From NCBI RefSeq assembly GCF_021699195.1, contig NZ_SSXE01000014.1, positions 18,777-82,776 on the forward strand: a stretch of 64,000 nt of DNA, given 5' to 3'. A program made the position numbers and the translations under genes. Positions 1 through 9,140 of the stretch are shown here, piece after piece (the first letter of the stretch is position 1; each line of letters opens with the position of its first letter). The DNA is from Nonomuraea sp. MG754425 (lineage in GTDB: Bacteria > Actinomycetota > Actinomycetes > Streptosporangiales > Streptosporangiaceae). A model generated the notes under the pieces. That model ran no database searches. It was given only the letters and a program-made list of their open reading frames with translations, and was not told where the DNA came from.

Positions 1-423
1 GTCGGTGGCCGACGACCAGTTGTCCTGGACGTTCACCTCGTCCACGACGCCGCCGACGGGCGACACGAACGCGCACCCCGGCTTGGCCCAGATCGTCGTC
101 TTGGGCAGCACGAGCAGCTTGCGCCGGTACTCGGTCTTACAACCCTTCACCGGGAAGGCGTAGGTGTACTTCGACAACTTCGGCGGCGGGACGCGCACCG
201 GCTCGCCGCCCTCGGGCGGCTGCTCGGCCGCGAGCTCGTTCGGGGTGGGCCCGTCGTCGGGCCCCTCATTGGACAAGGTGGCGGCGGCCGCCTCGCCCGT
301 GACCGGGGCGGTGGCGGGCGACCCGGCGCCGACCCCGACCAGCCCGGTGACCTGGGTGCAGGCACCGGTCAACAGCACAGCGCCCGTGACGGCCGCCCAT
401 CGTCCGACAAGCCCCGATCGCAT
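1..423 (-). CDS. Putative lipoprotein with M23-peptidase-like C-terminal part (3' end outside window)
   Basis: The visible 141 residues begin at an ATG preceded by a GGAG-like ribosome site. The N-terminus is a signal peptide ending in a lipobox (LTGAC), so the protein should be anchored outside the membrane. An Ala/Pro/Gly/Glu-rich linker of about 60 residues follows. The last visible part (YAFPVKGCKTEYRR, then WAKPGCAFVSPVGGVVDEV) resembles the first strands of M23-type peptidoglycan endopeptidase folds, where a similar 'SPVdGvVdev' strand precedes the metal site. The metal-binding His/Asp residues would lie beyond the edge, so enzyme activity cannot be judged. It is divergent from dnaG. 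Confidence 0.6.
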   Translation of the reverse strand, partial: MRSGLVGRWAAVTGAVLLTGACTQVTGLVGVGAGSPATAPVTGEAAAATLSNEGPDDGPTPNELAAEQPPEGGEPVRVPPPKLSKYTYAFPVKGCKTEYRRKLLVLPKTTIWAKPGCAFVSPVGGVVDEVNVQDNWSSATD

Positions 424-606
424 GATCTCCACCCGTGTCACCGTTTCCACCGACAACCTTTACCTTTGTAGCCGACGCGGAGACCTCGTATCACCGGTTT
501 CCCGCGATAGGGGCCCGGAGACGACGCTCGGTTTCCTGCCCGCTTCCCATGCCGGGGACACCCCGGCGGCGCGGAACCGTCAGTGGGGCGGAATAGACTT
601 CCCGGC

Positions 607-2448
607 GTGGCTGGCCGGATTCGTGACGTCGACATCGCGCTCGTACGCGAGCGCTCGCCCATCGCCGATGTGATCGGCGAGCACATCCAGTTGCGCAACG
701 CCGGAGGCGGCAACCTCAAGGGGCTGTGCCCGTTCCACGACGAGAAGAGCCCGTCGTTCAACGTCACGCCCGAGCGGGGCATGTACTTCTGCTTCGGCTG
801 CTCCGAGGGCGGCGACGTGATCACGTTCGTCGAGAAGATCGAGCACCTGTCGTTCGGCGAGGCCGTCGAGCGGCTGGCGCAGCGGGCCGGCATCCAGCTC
901 CAGTACGAGCAGGGCGGCTACGTCCCGAGGCGCGACCACGGCGAGCGGGCCAGGCTGATCGAGGCGCACCGGGTGGCGGCCGAGTTCTACGCGGCCAAGC
1001 TGATGGCCCCCGACGCGGCGGTGGGGCGGCGCTTCCTGTCCGAGCGCGGGTTCGAGCGGGCCGACGCCGAGACGTTCGGGGTCGGCTACGCGCCGGCCGA
1101 GTGGGAGGCGCTGACCCGCCATCTCCTGGGGCGCGGTTTCACCGCCGAGGAGCTGGTGAAGGGCGGGCTGGCCAAGGATGGCCGGCGGGGCCCGATCGAC
1201 CGGTTCCGGGGGCGGCTGATCTGGCCCATCAGGGACGCGACGGGTGATGTGATCGGATTTGGCGCGCGGAAGTTGCTCGATTCCGATGACGGTCCGAAAT
1301 ATCTGAATACGCCTGACTCGCCGCTTTACAAGAAGAGCCAGGTCCTCTATGGGATCGACCTCGCGAAACGCGAGATCTCCAAGCGCGCGCAGGCCGTGAT
1401 CGTCGAGGGATACACCGATGTGATGGCCTGCCACCTCGCCGGCGTGCCGACCGCCGTGGCCACGTGCGGCACCTCGTTCGGCGAGGAGCACATCAAGATC
1501 CTGCGCCGTTTCCTGCTCGACCAGGCCGAGTTCCGGGGCGAGGTGATCTTCACCTTCGACGGCGACGCGGCGGGGCAGAAGGCGGCGCTGCGGGCGTTCG
1601 CCGACGAGCAGAAGTTCGTCACGCAGACGTACGTCGCGGTGCAGGGCGACGGCCTCGACCCGTGCGACCTGCGGGTCAAGCAGGGCGACGCCGCCGTGCG
1701 CGACCTGATCGCGAGCCGGGAGCCGCTGTTCCAGTTCGCGATCAGGAGCACCATCTCCCGCTACGACCTGCGCAGCAACGAGGGCAAGATCGCCGCGCTC
1801 GACGCCGCCGCGCCGATCGTGGCCGGGATCAAGGACGTCGGCCTGCGCAAGCGCTACGCCATCGACCTCGATCGGTGGCTGGGTTTCATGGACGAGCGCT
1901 TCGTCATGCAGCGCATCGCCGAGGCGTCCGGGGCCCAGCAGGGGGGCCGGCAGCGCGCGCCCAAGGCGGCGCCGGTCGATCCGAGCGTCCGGGTCGAGCG
2001 TGAGCTGCTCAAGCTGGCCGTGCAGCGCCCGGCCCTGATCGGCCCCCGTTTCGACGCCCTCGACCCGCAGGCGTTCACCGCTCCCGACCACGTGGCGCTG
2101 CACAAGGTCATCGTGGCCGCCGGAGGCGTCGCCCAGGCGGGCGCGGGCGGGCGGGAGTGGGTCGACCTCCTGCTGGAGCACGCCCACGAGGAGGGTGCGC
2201 GGGCGCTGGTGACCCGCTTCGCGGTGGAGGCGATCCAGGTCGACCCGCACGCCGAGGAGCGGTACGCCGCCGACATCCTGACCGCCGCCGAGGCGATGCC
2301 GCTGGATCGGGCGATCGCGCAGGTCAAGTCGCGTATCCAGCGGCTCAATCCGGTGGAGCAGCAGCAGGAGTACAACAAGCTGTTCGGGGAGCTGGTGGCG
2401 CTGGAGCAGCAGCGCCGGGTCCTGCGTACCCGGGTCGCCGGCGGTTGA
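607..2448 (+). CDS. dnaG: DNA primase DnaG
   Basis: Synthesises RNA primers at the replication fork. The 613-residue product has the expected order: an N-terminal CHC2-type zinc finger (C41, H44, C62, C65, in CPFHDEK and FCFGC), a catalytic Toprim core with VIVEGYTDVMACHLAG and the metal-binding FTFDGDAAGQKAAL, and a C-terminal region that would contact the replicative helicase. I place the start at GTG 607 because the protein then begins AGRIRDVDIALVRERSPI, the usual actinobacterial N-terminus; the frame stays open to 583 but those residues look untranslated. It is followed, 540 bp on, by a primary-type sigma factor, an echo of the dnaG-rpoD arrangement seen in other bacteria. Confidence 0.97.
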   Translation: MAGRIRDVDIALVRERSPIADVIGEHIQLRNAGGGNLKGLCPFHDEKSPSFNVTPERGMYFCFGCSEGGDVITFVEKIEHLSFGEAVERLAQRAGIQLQYEQGGYVPRRDHGERARLIEAHRVAAEFYAAKLMAPDAAVGRRFLSERGFERADAETFGVGYAPAEWEALTRHLLGRGFTAEELVKGGLAKDGRRGPIDRFRGRLIWPIRDATGDVIGFGARKLLDSDDGPKYLNTPDSPLYKKSQVLYGIDLAKREISKRAQAVIVEGYTDVMACHLAGVPTAVATCGTSFGEEHIKILRRFLLDQAEFRGEVIFTFDGDAAGQKAALRAFADEQKFVTQTYVAVQGDGLDPCDLRVKQGDAAVRDLIASREPLFQFAIRSTISRYDLRSNEGKIAALDAAAPIVAGIKDVGLRKRYAIDLDRWLGFMDERFVMQRIAEASGAQQGGRQRAPKAAPVDPSVRVERELLKLAVQRPALIGPRFDALDPQAFTAPDHVALHKVIVAAGGVAQAGAGGREWVDLLLEHAHEEGARALVTRFAVEAIQVDPHAEERYAADILTAAEAMPLDRAIAQVKSRIQRLNPVEQQQEYNKLFGELVALEQQRRVLRTRVAGG

Positions 2449-2988
2449 GCGCGTTCATTTCTCCGGCAATGGCACGATGAAATGCCTTGCGGGCATAAGT
2501 CCTGCATAAAGGGCGATTCTGGAGACGCCGCTTCGCGTGGCGGGCGAGCCCTGTCCGGTGCCCGGCCGCCGGGGTCGCGCGGGCGTCCGGGAGGGCCGGG
2601 GCGAGGGCGGCGCGGGCAAGATCGTGAAGGTGGGGAGCCGTGTGGCGGCCGTGCGCGCCGCCGCGCCCGATCGGTGATGATCGTTCTCGTTTGGTAACGG
2701 TTCGGCCGCGATCGCGGGCGGCAAACCAGGGCCGGTTGATCGGGAATTTGGCGCGGTCCAACATGTGACAAAGAGCCAGAACAACGTCATCGAGGCAGCG
2801 AAAGAGATGCGTCCGACCCGTCGGTGTCGCCGGACGCGTGAATCCAGAGCGCGTAATTGGCTTTACTTTCCTGATCAAACTCGGGCTAAACCTTTTCGCG
2901 ATCTCGATCCGGCAAAGACGATCGTCTTACCTTCGGTGACAAAAATGGGTCTGCCATTTGATGGAACCAATACTGCAGACTGTCTCCC
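2449..2988. other. 540-bp non-coding gap between dnaG and the sigma factor gene
   Basis: No convincing gene: the short open frames here have no recognisable product and poor codon bias. The first half is very GC-rich. The second half (about 2700-2988) is clearly less GC-rich than its surroundings, as expected for a promoter and leader region of a sigma gene. One weak sigma-70-like pair is TTGATC at 2736-2741 and CAACAT at 2759-2764 (17-bp spacer); I do not consider it proven. A small hairpin (ATGCC/GGCAT near 2480-2497) could end the dnaG transcript. Confidence 0.5.
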
Positions 2989-4137
2989 GTGGGTGCATCG
3001 GTGCTGCCAAGTGTTCCGCCATCGGTAGATCAGGTGGCGGACCTCGTCGCGAAGGGAAGGGAGCGCGGGAGCGTCACCGTCGATGACGTCGCAGCCGCGC
3101 TTGACCGATCCGAGTTGCCGTCCGACGCTCTGGAACGCGTCGTACGCCTGCTCGCCGAGAACGGCGTGGAGGTCCTCGAGCCGCAGGGCGACGAGGAGAC
3201 CACCCGCGCCGAAGAGGAAGACGTAGGCAAGCGGGCGCCGACCAGTGATCTGGTCCGTATCTATCTGCGGGAGATCGGCCGCGTGCCGCTGCTGACCGCA
3301 GAGGAGGAGGTGGAGCTCGCCAAGTCGATCGAGGCCGGCCTGTTCGCCGAGGACAAGCTGGGCAACGGGGTGTCGCGGCTGGCCTTCCCGGAGTTCCGGG
3401 AACTCGTCTGGCAGGGCACCCGGGCCAAGCAGCGGCTGATCGAGGCCAACCTCAGGCTCGTGGTGTCGATCGCCAAGCGGTACGTGGGCCGCGGCATGCT
3501 GTTCCTGGACCTGATCCAGGAGGGCAACCTCGGGCTCATCCGGGCCGTCGAGAAGTTCGACTACACCAAGGGCTACAAGTTCTCCACCTACGCCACCTGG
3601 TGGATCAGGCAGGCGATCACCCGGGCGATCGCCGACCAGGCGCGGACGATCCGCATCCCGGTGCACATGGTGGAGACCATCAACAAGCTCGTCAGAGTCC
3701 AGCGCCAGCTCCACCAGGACCTCGGCCGCGAGCCGATCCCCGAGGAGATCGCCAAGGAGATGGACCTCCCTGTCGATCGGGTGGTGGAGATCCAGCGCAT
3801 CGCGCAGGAGCCCGTGTCGCTGCAGTCGCCGATCGGCGAGGAGGACTCCGACCTCGGAGACTTCATCGAGGACGCCGACGCTGTCGTGCCCATGGAGGCC
3901 GCCGCCTTCATCATGCTGCAGGACCAGCTCGACGACATCCTGGCCACGCTGTCCGACCGCGAGCAGCGCATCATCCAGCTCCGCTTCGGGCTGGCCGACG
4001 GGCATCCGCGCACGCTGGAGGAGGTGGGCAGGGAGTTCGGCGTCACGCGGGAGCGCATCCGCCAGATCGAGTCGAAGACGCTCGCCAAACTGCGCCACCC
4101 GACGCGCGCCCAGATGTTGCGCGACTACCTCGACTGA
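2989..4137 (+). CDS. RNA polymerase primary-type sigma-70 factor (RpoD/SigA/Hrd family)
   Basis: A 382-residue sigma-70 protein that directs core RNA polymerase to promoters. A short N-terminal segment ([19 protein letters not shown], residues about 9-40) matches the folded part of region 1.1. Region 1.2/2 follows ([55 protein letters not shown]), then region 3 and a complete region 4 with the helix-turn-helix ([20 protein letters not shown]). Region 2.4 and 4.2 are intact, so it should recognise -10/-35 promoters. It lacks the long Lys/Ala-rich N-terminal extension of HrdB-type principal sigmas, so it could be the principal factor in a short form or an Hrd paralogue. The GTG start has no good ribosome site; GTG at 3001 is an alternative. 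Confidence 0.92.
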   Translation: MGASVLPSVPPSVDQVADLVAKGRERGSVTVDDVAAALDRSELPSDALERVVRLLAENGVEVLEPQGDEETTRAEEEDVGKRAPTSDLVRIYLREIGRVPLLTAEEEVELAKSIEAGLFAEDKLGNGVSRLAFPEFRELVWQGTRAKQRLIEANLRLVVSIAKRYVGRGMLFLDLIQEGNLGLIRAVEKFDYTKGYKFSTYATWWIRQAITRAIADQARTIRIPVHMVETINKLVRVQRQLHQDLGREPIPEEIAKEMDLPVDRVVEIQRIAQEPVSLQSPIGEEDSDLGDFIEDADAVVPMEAAAFIMLQDQLDDILATLSDREQRIIQLRFGLADGHPRTLEEVGREFGVTRERIRQIESKTLAKLRHPTRAQMLRDYLD

Positions 4138-4148
4138 CCCGCGCACAC

Positions 4149-4174
4149 AGGGACGGCCCGTCCGGGCCGTCCCT
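4149..4174. terminator. Bidirectional hairpin terminator between convergent genes
   Basis: Perfect 11-bp stem (AGGGACGGCCC / GGGCCGTCCCT) with a 4-nt loop GTCC. It lies 11 bp after the sigma-factor stop and 9 bp beyond the glnH-like stop on the other strand, so it can end both transcripts. There is no long U-tract, which is common in high-GC actinobacteria. Confidence 0.8.
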
Positions 4175-4183
4175 TCCGCGTGC

Positions 4184-4990
4184 TCACGAACAGCCCTCGA
4201 ACTGCGGCACCGCGATGATCCCGCGCTTGAGCCACTGCTCGCCGAACCACTTGCGCAGCAGCTTGCGCGCCGTGCCGTCCTGGTACATCCGGGTGATCAC
4301 CCGGTTGACCGCCTCGCACCCCGGCACGTCGTCCTTGGCCAGGCCGACGCCCGTACGCTGCTCGTTGAACAGCGCGTTGGCCAGCCGCAGCCCCGAGCCG
4401 TCGCGGGCGGCCAGCCCCGCCAGGATGACGTCGTTCGTGGTGACCGCGTCCACCTGCTTGCTCTTCAGCGCCGCCAGGCACGCGCTGTAGTCGGCGAACG
4501 GCACCACCTCCGCCTTCACCCCGCGCTCCTCGACCACCCGCTGAGCCGCGTTCGCGCCCTGCACCTCGCAGATCCTGCGCCCCGCGAGATCGCGCACGTT
4601 CGAGATCCGCTCGTCCGGCCGGATCAGGATGTCCTGGTAGGAGATGTGGTACGGCCCCGCGAACAACACCCGGCGCTTGCGCTCCTGATCGATCGTGAAC
4701 GTGGCCACCACGAGGTCGGCCCGGCCGTCCTGGAGCACCTTCTCCCGGTCGGCGGCCAGCACCCCCATGAGGACGAACTCCTTGCCCAGACCGGCCGCCA
4801 GGTAGCGGGCCACGTCCACGTCGAAGCCCTCGTACGTGCCGTCGGGCTTGCGGAACCCGACCGACGGCAGGTCCGAACGCACCCCGATGACCAGCGTGTC
4901 CTTGTCCATGATCGACGCGGGCCGGCCCGTCCCGCAGCCCGCGACCGTCATCGCCGCCAGGACCAGCACCACCGCCAGCACCCGCTTCAC
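4184..4990 (-). CDS. glnH: GlnH-like amino-acid-binding lipoprotein of the PknG pathway
   Basis: A 268-residue extracytoplasmic solute-binding protein (family 3 type). It starts at GTG 4990, giving a signal peptide MKRVLAVVLVLAAMTVAGC with the lipidated Cys at 19; the stop of the upstream gene overlaps this start by 4 bp (GTGA). The ligand-binding core is recognisable: DTLVIGVRSDLPSVGF, TYEGFDVDVARYLA, RADLVVATFTIDQERK, and KSKQVDAVTTND. In mycobacteria GlnH is an aspartate/glutamate-binding lipoprotein which, with the membrane protein GlnX, signals to kinase PknG rather than serving a transporter. No ABC permease or ATPase is nearby here, which supports the same sensing role. It is the last gene of the operon. 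Confidence 0.85.
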   Translation of the reverse strand: MKRVLAVVLVLAAMTVAGCGTGRPASIMDKDTLVIGVRSDLPSVGFRKPDGTYEGFDVDVARYLAAGLGKEFVLMGVLAADREKVLQDGRADLVVATFTIDQERKRRVLFAGPYHISYQDILIRPDERISNVRDLAGRRICEVQGANAAQRVVEERGVKAEVVPFADYSACLAALKSKQVDAVTTNDVILAGLAARDGSGLRLANALFNEQRTGVGLAKDDVPGCEAVNRVITRMYQDGTARKLLRKWFGEQWLKRGIIAVPQFEGCS

Positions 4991-6357
4991 CGGTACTCCT
5001 TGAGTCGTGGCCATACGCCGGCGACCACCAGCAGGCCGATCGCGCCGATGGCGAACGGCAGCAGCCGCCACAGGTTGTCCAGCGCGCCCTCACCGGTCGT
5101 GATCGAACGTTCGAACACCTTCCGGTGCGAGTCCGCCAGCTTCGTCATCGCCTGGTCGTAACCGTCGAACGCCTTCTTGACCCCGCCCAGCCGCGCGGCG
5201 ACCGCCTCGTTGGTCCGGCCGCTCACGGCGAGGTCGCGGAAGGACCGGTCGGCCGCCTGGAAGCCGCGGTACGCGTCGGCCACGGCCGCGCCCTGCCTGC
5301 CGGCGAGCTCGGGCCCCAGCAGGCCCAGGAAGCCGGTCGAGCGGGTGGCCACGGCGCTGTGGTAGTCGGTCAGATTGCCGGCGTTGACGTACATGACCGA
5401 CAGCGACCGGTCCAGGAACGTGTGCTCGTAGGTGTCGGCCCGCTCCTTGTCCAGCAGGTAACGGCTCTGGTCGCCCTGCATGCTGTTGCTGATCGCGCGC
5501 GCCCTGGCCAGCGTCAGCACCGAGTCGAACCCGGCGGACTTGGCCGTGCGCAGGGCCTGCTCGTCCTGGGCGAGCACGGTCACCCCGAAGAACAGCGCCA
5601 CCCCGGTCGTCACCGTCGCGGCCAGCAGCGCCGGCCCGAACACCCGGCGGAAGCGCCGCGCCAGGAACAGTTGCAGCCAGATCAGACAGCACAGCGCCAG
5701 CACCCCGGCCACCACGACCGCGGTCCGCGCCAGCGGCGCGAGGGCGGCCTTCTCGTCGTAGGTGGCGCGCACGATCGTGCCGCTCTCCAACGTCAGGTTG
5801 TACGCCTGCGGCAGCAACACCATGCGCATCAGGTCGGTCGCGTCGCGATAGGTGCGCACCACCTGCTCGGGCGGCGGCCCCGGCGGGTGCCCGGACTGCT
5901 CGTTCAGCAGCAGCGCCTGCCCGGCCAGCCGCTCGTAGCGGCCCAGACCGTCGAGGACCGACTGCACGGTGTCACGCTCGGCCGGGTTGTCGCCCGACAG
6001 CTCGAACGCCTGCAGCAGCGTCCGGCCGGCCTCGGCCCGCTGCGACTCGTACCGCGCGAGCGCCTCCCGGCGCTGCGCGGGATAGGCGTCGCCCATCACG
6101 AGCACGTTGGCCACCTGCGCGTCCATGTCGCTCAGCGCGAGGTAGAGGCCGGCGGTGGCGACGACCTGCGGGCCGGCGTCGCGGCCGATGACCCGCAGGC
6201 CCTCCCTGGCACTGGCGCTGCCGGCCGCGAGCGCGGCGAAGAGCAGGGCCAGCGAGGCGACCGTGATGCCCGAGATGACGCGGATCCGGCCGGGTACGCT
6301 GCGCCGCTGCGGCGCGGGAGGAGCGGGGGCGGCCGGCCGCGTCTGCACCACGGTCAC
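4987..6357 (-). CDS. glnX: GlnX-like transmembrane sensor protein
   Basis: A 456-residue membrane protein. The start is GTG 6357, overlapping the stop of the FHA gene by 4 bp (GTGA). Four hydrophobic segments are visible: one near the N-terminus (VISGITVASLALLFAALAAG), a central pair (TAVVVAGVLALCCLIWLQLF and ALLAATVTTGVALFFGVTVL) and one near the C-terminus (LLPFAIGAIGLLVVAGVW). The two intervening regions of about 150 residues are helical and extracytoplasmic-looking, like the sensory domains of chemoreceptors. This matches mycobacterial GlnX, which couples periplasmic GlnH to cytoplasmic PknG. It overlaps the glnH-like gene, so the pair is probably translated in fixed proportion. Confidence 0.8.
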   Translation of the reverse strand: MTVVQTRPAAPAPPAPQRRSVPGRIRVISGITVASLALLFAALAAGSASAREGLRVIGRDAGPQVVATAGLYLALSDMDAQVANVLVMGDAYPAQRREALARYESQRAEAGRTLLQAFELSGDNPAERDTVQSVLDGLGRYERLAGQALLLNEQSGHPPGPPPEQVVRTYRDATDLMRMVLLPQAYNLTLESGTIVRATYDEKAALAPLARTAVVVAGVLALCCLIWLQLFLARRFRRVFGPALLAATVTTGVALFFGVTVLAQDEQALRTAKSAGFDSVLTLARARAISNSMQGDQSRYLLDKERADTYEHTFLDRSLSVMYVNAGNLTDYHSAVATRSTGFLGLLGPELAGRQGAAVADAYRGFQAADRSFRDLAVSGRTNEAVAARLGGVKKAFDGYDQAMTKLADSHRKVFERSITTGEGALDNLWRLLPFAIGAIGLLVVAGVWPRLKEYR

Positions 6358-7022
6358 GGCGTGCCCTCCCTGATCGTGATCACGGTCCACGCGCCCAGAT
6401 GGATGCGGTCACCCGGGCCGACCGGGACCGGCACGTTCACCTTCAGCGTCCGGCCGTTGACCTGCGTGCCGTTCGACGAGCCGGGGTCCACCAGCATCCA
6501 GGAGCCGTCGGGCTGGGCCAGCAGCACGGCGTGCAGGTGCGAGATGCCCGGGTCCTCGGGCGGGCCGGTCAGGTCGATCTCGGGCCGCAGGTTCCTGGCG
6601 CGGCTGTGCCGCCCGACGCGTACCTGCTCGCCGCGCAGCGGGAACGACCGCTCGGGGCAGTACGGCGGGAACGCCATCGCGGCGGCGTCGGGACCGCCCT
6701 CGGCGATCACCTTCTCGTAGTACGTGCGGTCGGCGGCGGCGACCGCCTCGTAGCGCGCCCCCAGACCGGGTCCCGTCATGGGTCCCGCCAGGGGAGCCGG
6801 GACCGAGGCGCCGCCGCCGGTGTAGTCGTGGCCGCACACCTCGCAGAAGTGCCCGGCGCGCGGTGTCCGGCAGACGGGGCACGCCTCGGCGGCCGGATCA
6901 GGCGCGGCGGGCGGCGGCGCGGCCGGCTGCCGGGGAGCCGCCGCCGGGCCGCTCATCTGCGTGCCGCAGACGTCGCAGTAGTCGTCGGCGCCCGACGGGT
7001 GCCCCTGCGGGCAGGTCGCCAT
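6354..7022 (-). CDS. FHA-domain protein with two N-terminal zinc ribbons
   Basis: A 222-residue soluble protein. Residues 1-70 carry two CxxC-type zinc ribbons (CPQGHPSGADDYCDVCG and CPVCRTPRAGHFCEVCG). The C-terminal ~100 residues are an FHA domain, the phosphothreonine-binding module: VRVGRHSRARNLRPEIDL, ISHLHAVLL, MLVDPGSSNGTQVNG. The conserved Arg, Ser-His and Asn-Gly-T positions are all present. Placed beside a PknG-like kinase, it is the natural phospho-reader of this locus, comparable in principle to GarA, the FHA substrate of mycobacterial PknG; unlike GarA it has zinc ribbons in place of the short phosphorylatable tail. Its ATG shares one base with the stop of the preceding VWA gene. 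Confidence 0.9.
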   Translation of the reverse strand: MATCPQGHPSGADDYCDVCGTQMSGPAAAPRQPAAPPPAAPDPAAEACPVCRTPRAGHFCEVCGHDYTGGGASVPAPLAGPMTGPGLGARYEAVAAADRTYYEKVIAEGGPDAAAMAFPPYCPERSFPLRGEQVRVGRHSRARNLRPEIDLTGPPEDPGISHLHAVLLAQPDGSWMLVDPGSSNGTQVNGRTLKVNVPVPVGPGDRIHLGAWTVITIREGTP

Positions 7023-8308
7023 CAGGCGCCGTCCTTGCGCAGCCGGCTCGTCCGCACCGAGCCCGTGTCGAGCTCCAGCTCGTCGGCCTTGTCCACGTGC
7101 CGGCGCAGCCGCGCGGTGCCCGTGGCCGGGTCCACCTCCACCACCTTCTCCAGCAGCCTGGCCGTGTCCTCACGGCCCGACTCCTGGGCGAGCTGCCGTG
7201 CCTTGGCCAGGCGGGCGGTGGCCGTGCCGACGTCGCCCATGGCGCGGGCGTTGAGCCCGTCCTGGATCAGCTCGTGCAGCTCGGCCTGCCCGGTGTAGTG
7301 GGCGACCTTGCCGTTGATGCGGGTGGACTGCGCCAGGTCGTCGGTCCACTGGGCCAGTACGTTGCCGCTGGCCACGACGTCCTGCGTGTCGGGGCGTACC
7401 AGCTTGACCCAGCCCGCCCTGATCTCCTGCCCGATCTGTCCCGAAGGCACCTCCACGCAGATGTGGTACTCGCGCTCCTCCGTGCCCCACGAACCGGTCG
7501 GGTAGTCGCCGGTCAGCGGGTTGACGTCGGCCCGCTTGCCGGTCAGGTCGAGCAGCGTGGGGGAGACCTGCTTGACGAACTTCAGCCGCGCGGTCTGCGG
7601 CACCCACACCCGCAGCGACAGCTCGGCCACGGTCTTGTTCATCGAGGTCTGCGTGAGCCGGCGGAAGAACTCCGGCAGATCCCCCTGGTTGCGGACGTAG
7701 TCGAAGGTGCCGAGCATCGCCTCGGCCACCTTGCGCAGCTCGGCCGGCACCCAGTCGTCGCCGACGCCCAGGCTGTCGCAGACGAACTTGCCGCTCCAGC
7801 CCGCCAGCACGGAGGCGAACACCTCGGGCCGCTCGTTGTTCTGCCCGTCGGTCATGAGCAGCGCGTGCCTGATCGCCGACGGGTGCGCGGTCAGCAGGTG
7901 GCCGGCCAGCTTCAGCCACTCGCCGATCGCGGTGCCGCCGTGCGCGCTCAGCCGGCCGATGGCCCGCTCGGCCTCCGCCTTGGTGGCGGCGCTCGCCCGC
8001 ACCAGGCTCCCGTTGCCGCCCGGGTAGACGACCGCGGCCCGTTCGGTGCCGGCGACCACCGCGAAGTGCACCCCGTCGCGCAACGTCCGCACGGCCGTGA
8101 TCGCCGCCTGCCGGGCTTCGCGGATCTTGCTGCCGCTCATCGAGCCCGACGTGTCAATGATGATCACCTCGGCCGCCTCGGCGGGCGCGGCCTGGACGGG
8201 CGCCGCGCCCGTGGAGCCGATGGTGACGATGGCGTGCACCTCGCGGCCGTCAAGGGGGAGGTACTTGTTCTGGTCGATGTTCAGCGTGAAAGCGGGCTGG
8301 TCACCCAT
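7022..8308 (-). CDS. VWA-domain protein
   Basis: A 428-residue cytoplasmic protein. A von Willebrand factor A domain occupies about residues 45-220 with an intact metal-ion-dependent adhesion motif (DTSGSMSG, D52/S54/S56), a downstream Thr (HGGTAIGEWL) and a third-site Asp (LLMTDGQNNERPE). The C-terminal half has a beta-rich segment and a helical tail (DGLNARAMGDVGTATARLAKA). VWA proteins scaffold metal-dependent protein contacts; here it likely assembles or is regulated by the kinase/phosphatase pair (inference). Translation starts at ATG 8308 after an AGGAGAA ribosome site lying inside the PP2C gene, which it overlaps by 8 bp. Confidence 0.88.
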   Translation of the reverse strand: MGDQPAFTLNIDQNKYLPLDGREVHAIVTIGSTGAAPVQAAPAEAAEVIIIDTSGSMSGSKIREARQAAITAVRTLRDGVHFAVVAGTERAAVVYPGGNGSLVRASAATKAEAERAIGRLSAHGGTAIGEWLKLAGHLLTAHPSAIRHALLMTDGQNNERPEVFASVLAGWSGKFVCDSLGVGDDWVPAELRKVAEAMLGTFDYVRNQGDLPEFFRRLTQTSMNKTVAELSLRVWVPQTARLKFVKQVSPTLLDLTGKRADVNPLTGDYPTGSWGTEEREYHICVEVPSGQIGQEIRAGWVKLVRPDTQDVVASGNVLAQWTDDLAQSTRINGKVAHYTGQAELHELIQDGLNARAMGDVGTATARLAKARQLAQESGREDTARLLEKVVEVDPATGTARLRRHVDKADELELDTGSVRTSRLRKDGA

Positions 8309-9140
8309 GTGCTTCTCCTAGGGGGATCAAGGCGATCGTCACGTTGTCCTGGCCGCCGCGGCGCAGCGCGTGGCGCAGCATCTCGCGGGCCATCTCGATG
8401 GGGGTCCCCTCGGTGGGGAAGGCGTAGCCGTCCAGGTAGCGCCACAGGCCGTCGCTGCAGATCAGCAGCAGCCCGGACGTGCCGGGGGCGAGCGCGCGGA
8501 CGCGCGGGGCAGCGGTGTCGGCGTCGGCGCCGAGCCAGGCGGTGATCTCGCCGGTCTCCACGGCGTCGTCCTCGGTCAGGGGCGTGCCGGCGGGCAGCAG
8601 GTACGCCCGCGAGTCGCCGGCCCAGCCGACGGTGGCCCCGCCGTCCGGCCCGACGACGGCGGCGACGTACGTGCAGGCGGGCGCGTCGTCCAGCGAGGTC
8701 GCCAGCTTGGTCACGGCCCGGCCGGCCAGCTCGAACGCCTCCGCCTGCGGCAGGCCCCTGAGCAGCGCCGCCGAGGCGGTCTCGACGGCCACCGCGGACG
8801 CCTCGTCGGCCCTGGGCGAGCTGCCCACGCCGTCGCAGACCACGGTCACGACCGTGCCGCCCATCTCCAGCAGCGCCACCGCGTCCTCGTTGCGGCTGCG
8901 CCGCAGGCCCCGGTCGGTCAGCGCGCCCGCGCCGCCGTCGAGGACGAACTCCGCGTGGTCCCGGCCGGTCGGCTGGCGGGCCCCGCACCGCTCGCAGTAA
9001 CCCTCCGGATCGACGGCCGCCGCGCCGCAGGAGACGCAGGCCGGCGCGCCCAGGGCGTGGCCGCACGCCTCGCAGTAGACGTCGCCCGCCAGCACGGGCG
9101 CCTCACACACCGGGCACCCGCCCGCGCCGCCGCCCGTCAC
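8301..9140 (-). CDS. PP2C-type Ser/Thr protein phosphatase with zinc ribbons
   Basis: A 279-residue phosphatase, likely reversing phosphorylation by the neighbouring PknG-like kinase. Residues 1-60 contain three Cys-pair zinc-ribbon units (CPVCEAP..YCEACG, CVSCGAA..YCERCG). The remaining ~215 residues are a PPM/PP2C catalytic domain with its metal-binding and active-site motifs: RGLRRSRNEDA, VVCDGVGSS, VGWAGDSRAYLL, LICSDGLW and GGQDNVTIAL. The GTG at 9140 overlaps the kinase stop codon (GTGA); GTG 9146 is two codons upstream and cannot be excluded. The tight coupling implies co-production with the kinase. Confidence 0.92.
   Translation of the reverse strand: MTGGGAGGCPVCEAPVLAGDVYCEACGHALGAPACVSCGAAAVDPEGYCERCGARQPTGRDHAEFVLDGGAGALTDRGLRRSRNEDAVALLEMGGTVVTVVCDGVGSSPRADEASAVAVETASAALLRGLPQAEAFELAGRAVTKLATSLDDAPACTYVAAVVGPDGGATVGWAGDSRAYLLPAGTPLTEDDAVETGEITAWLGADADTAAPRVRALAPGTSGLLLICSDGLWRYLDGYAFPTEGTPIEMAREMLRHALRRGGQDNVTIALIPLGEAHG

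Noticed and set aside
2482..3028. Short frames (71 and 87 residues) between dnaG and the sigma gene
   Set aside because: No similarity, poor third-position GC bias, and one runs into the sigma gene in another frame; the region is better read as leader and promoter.
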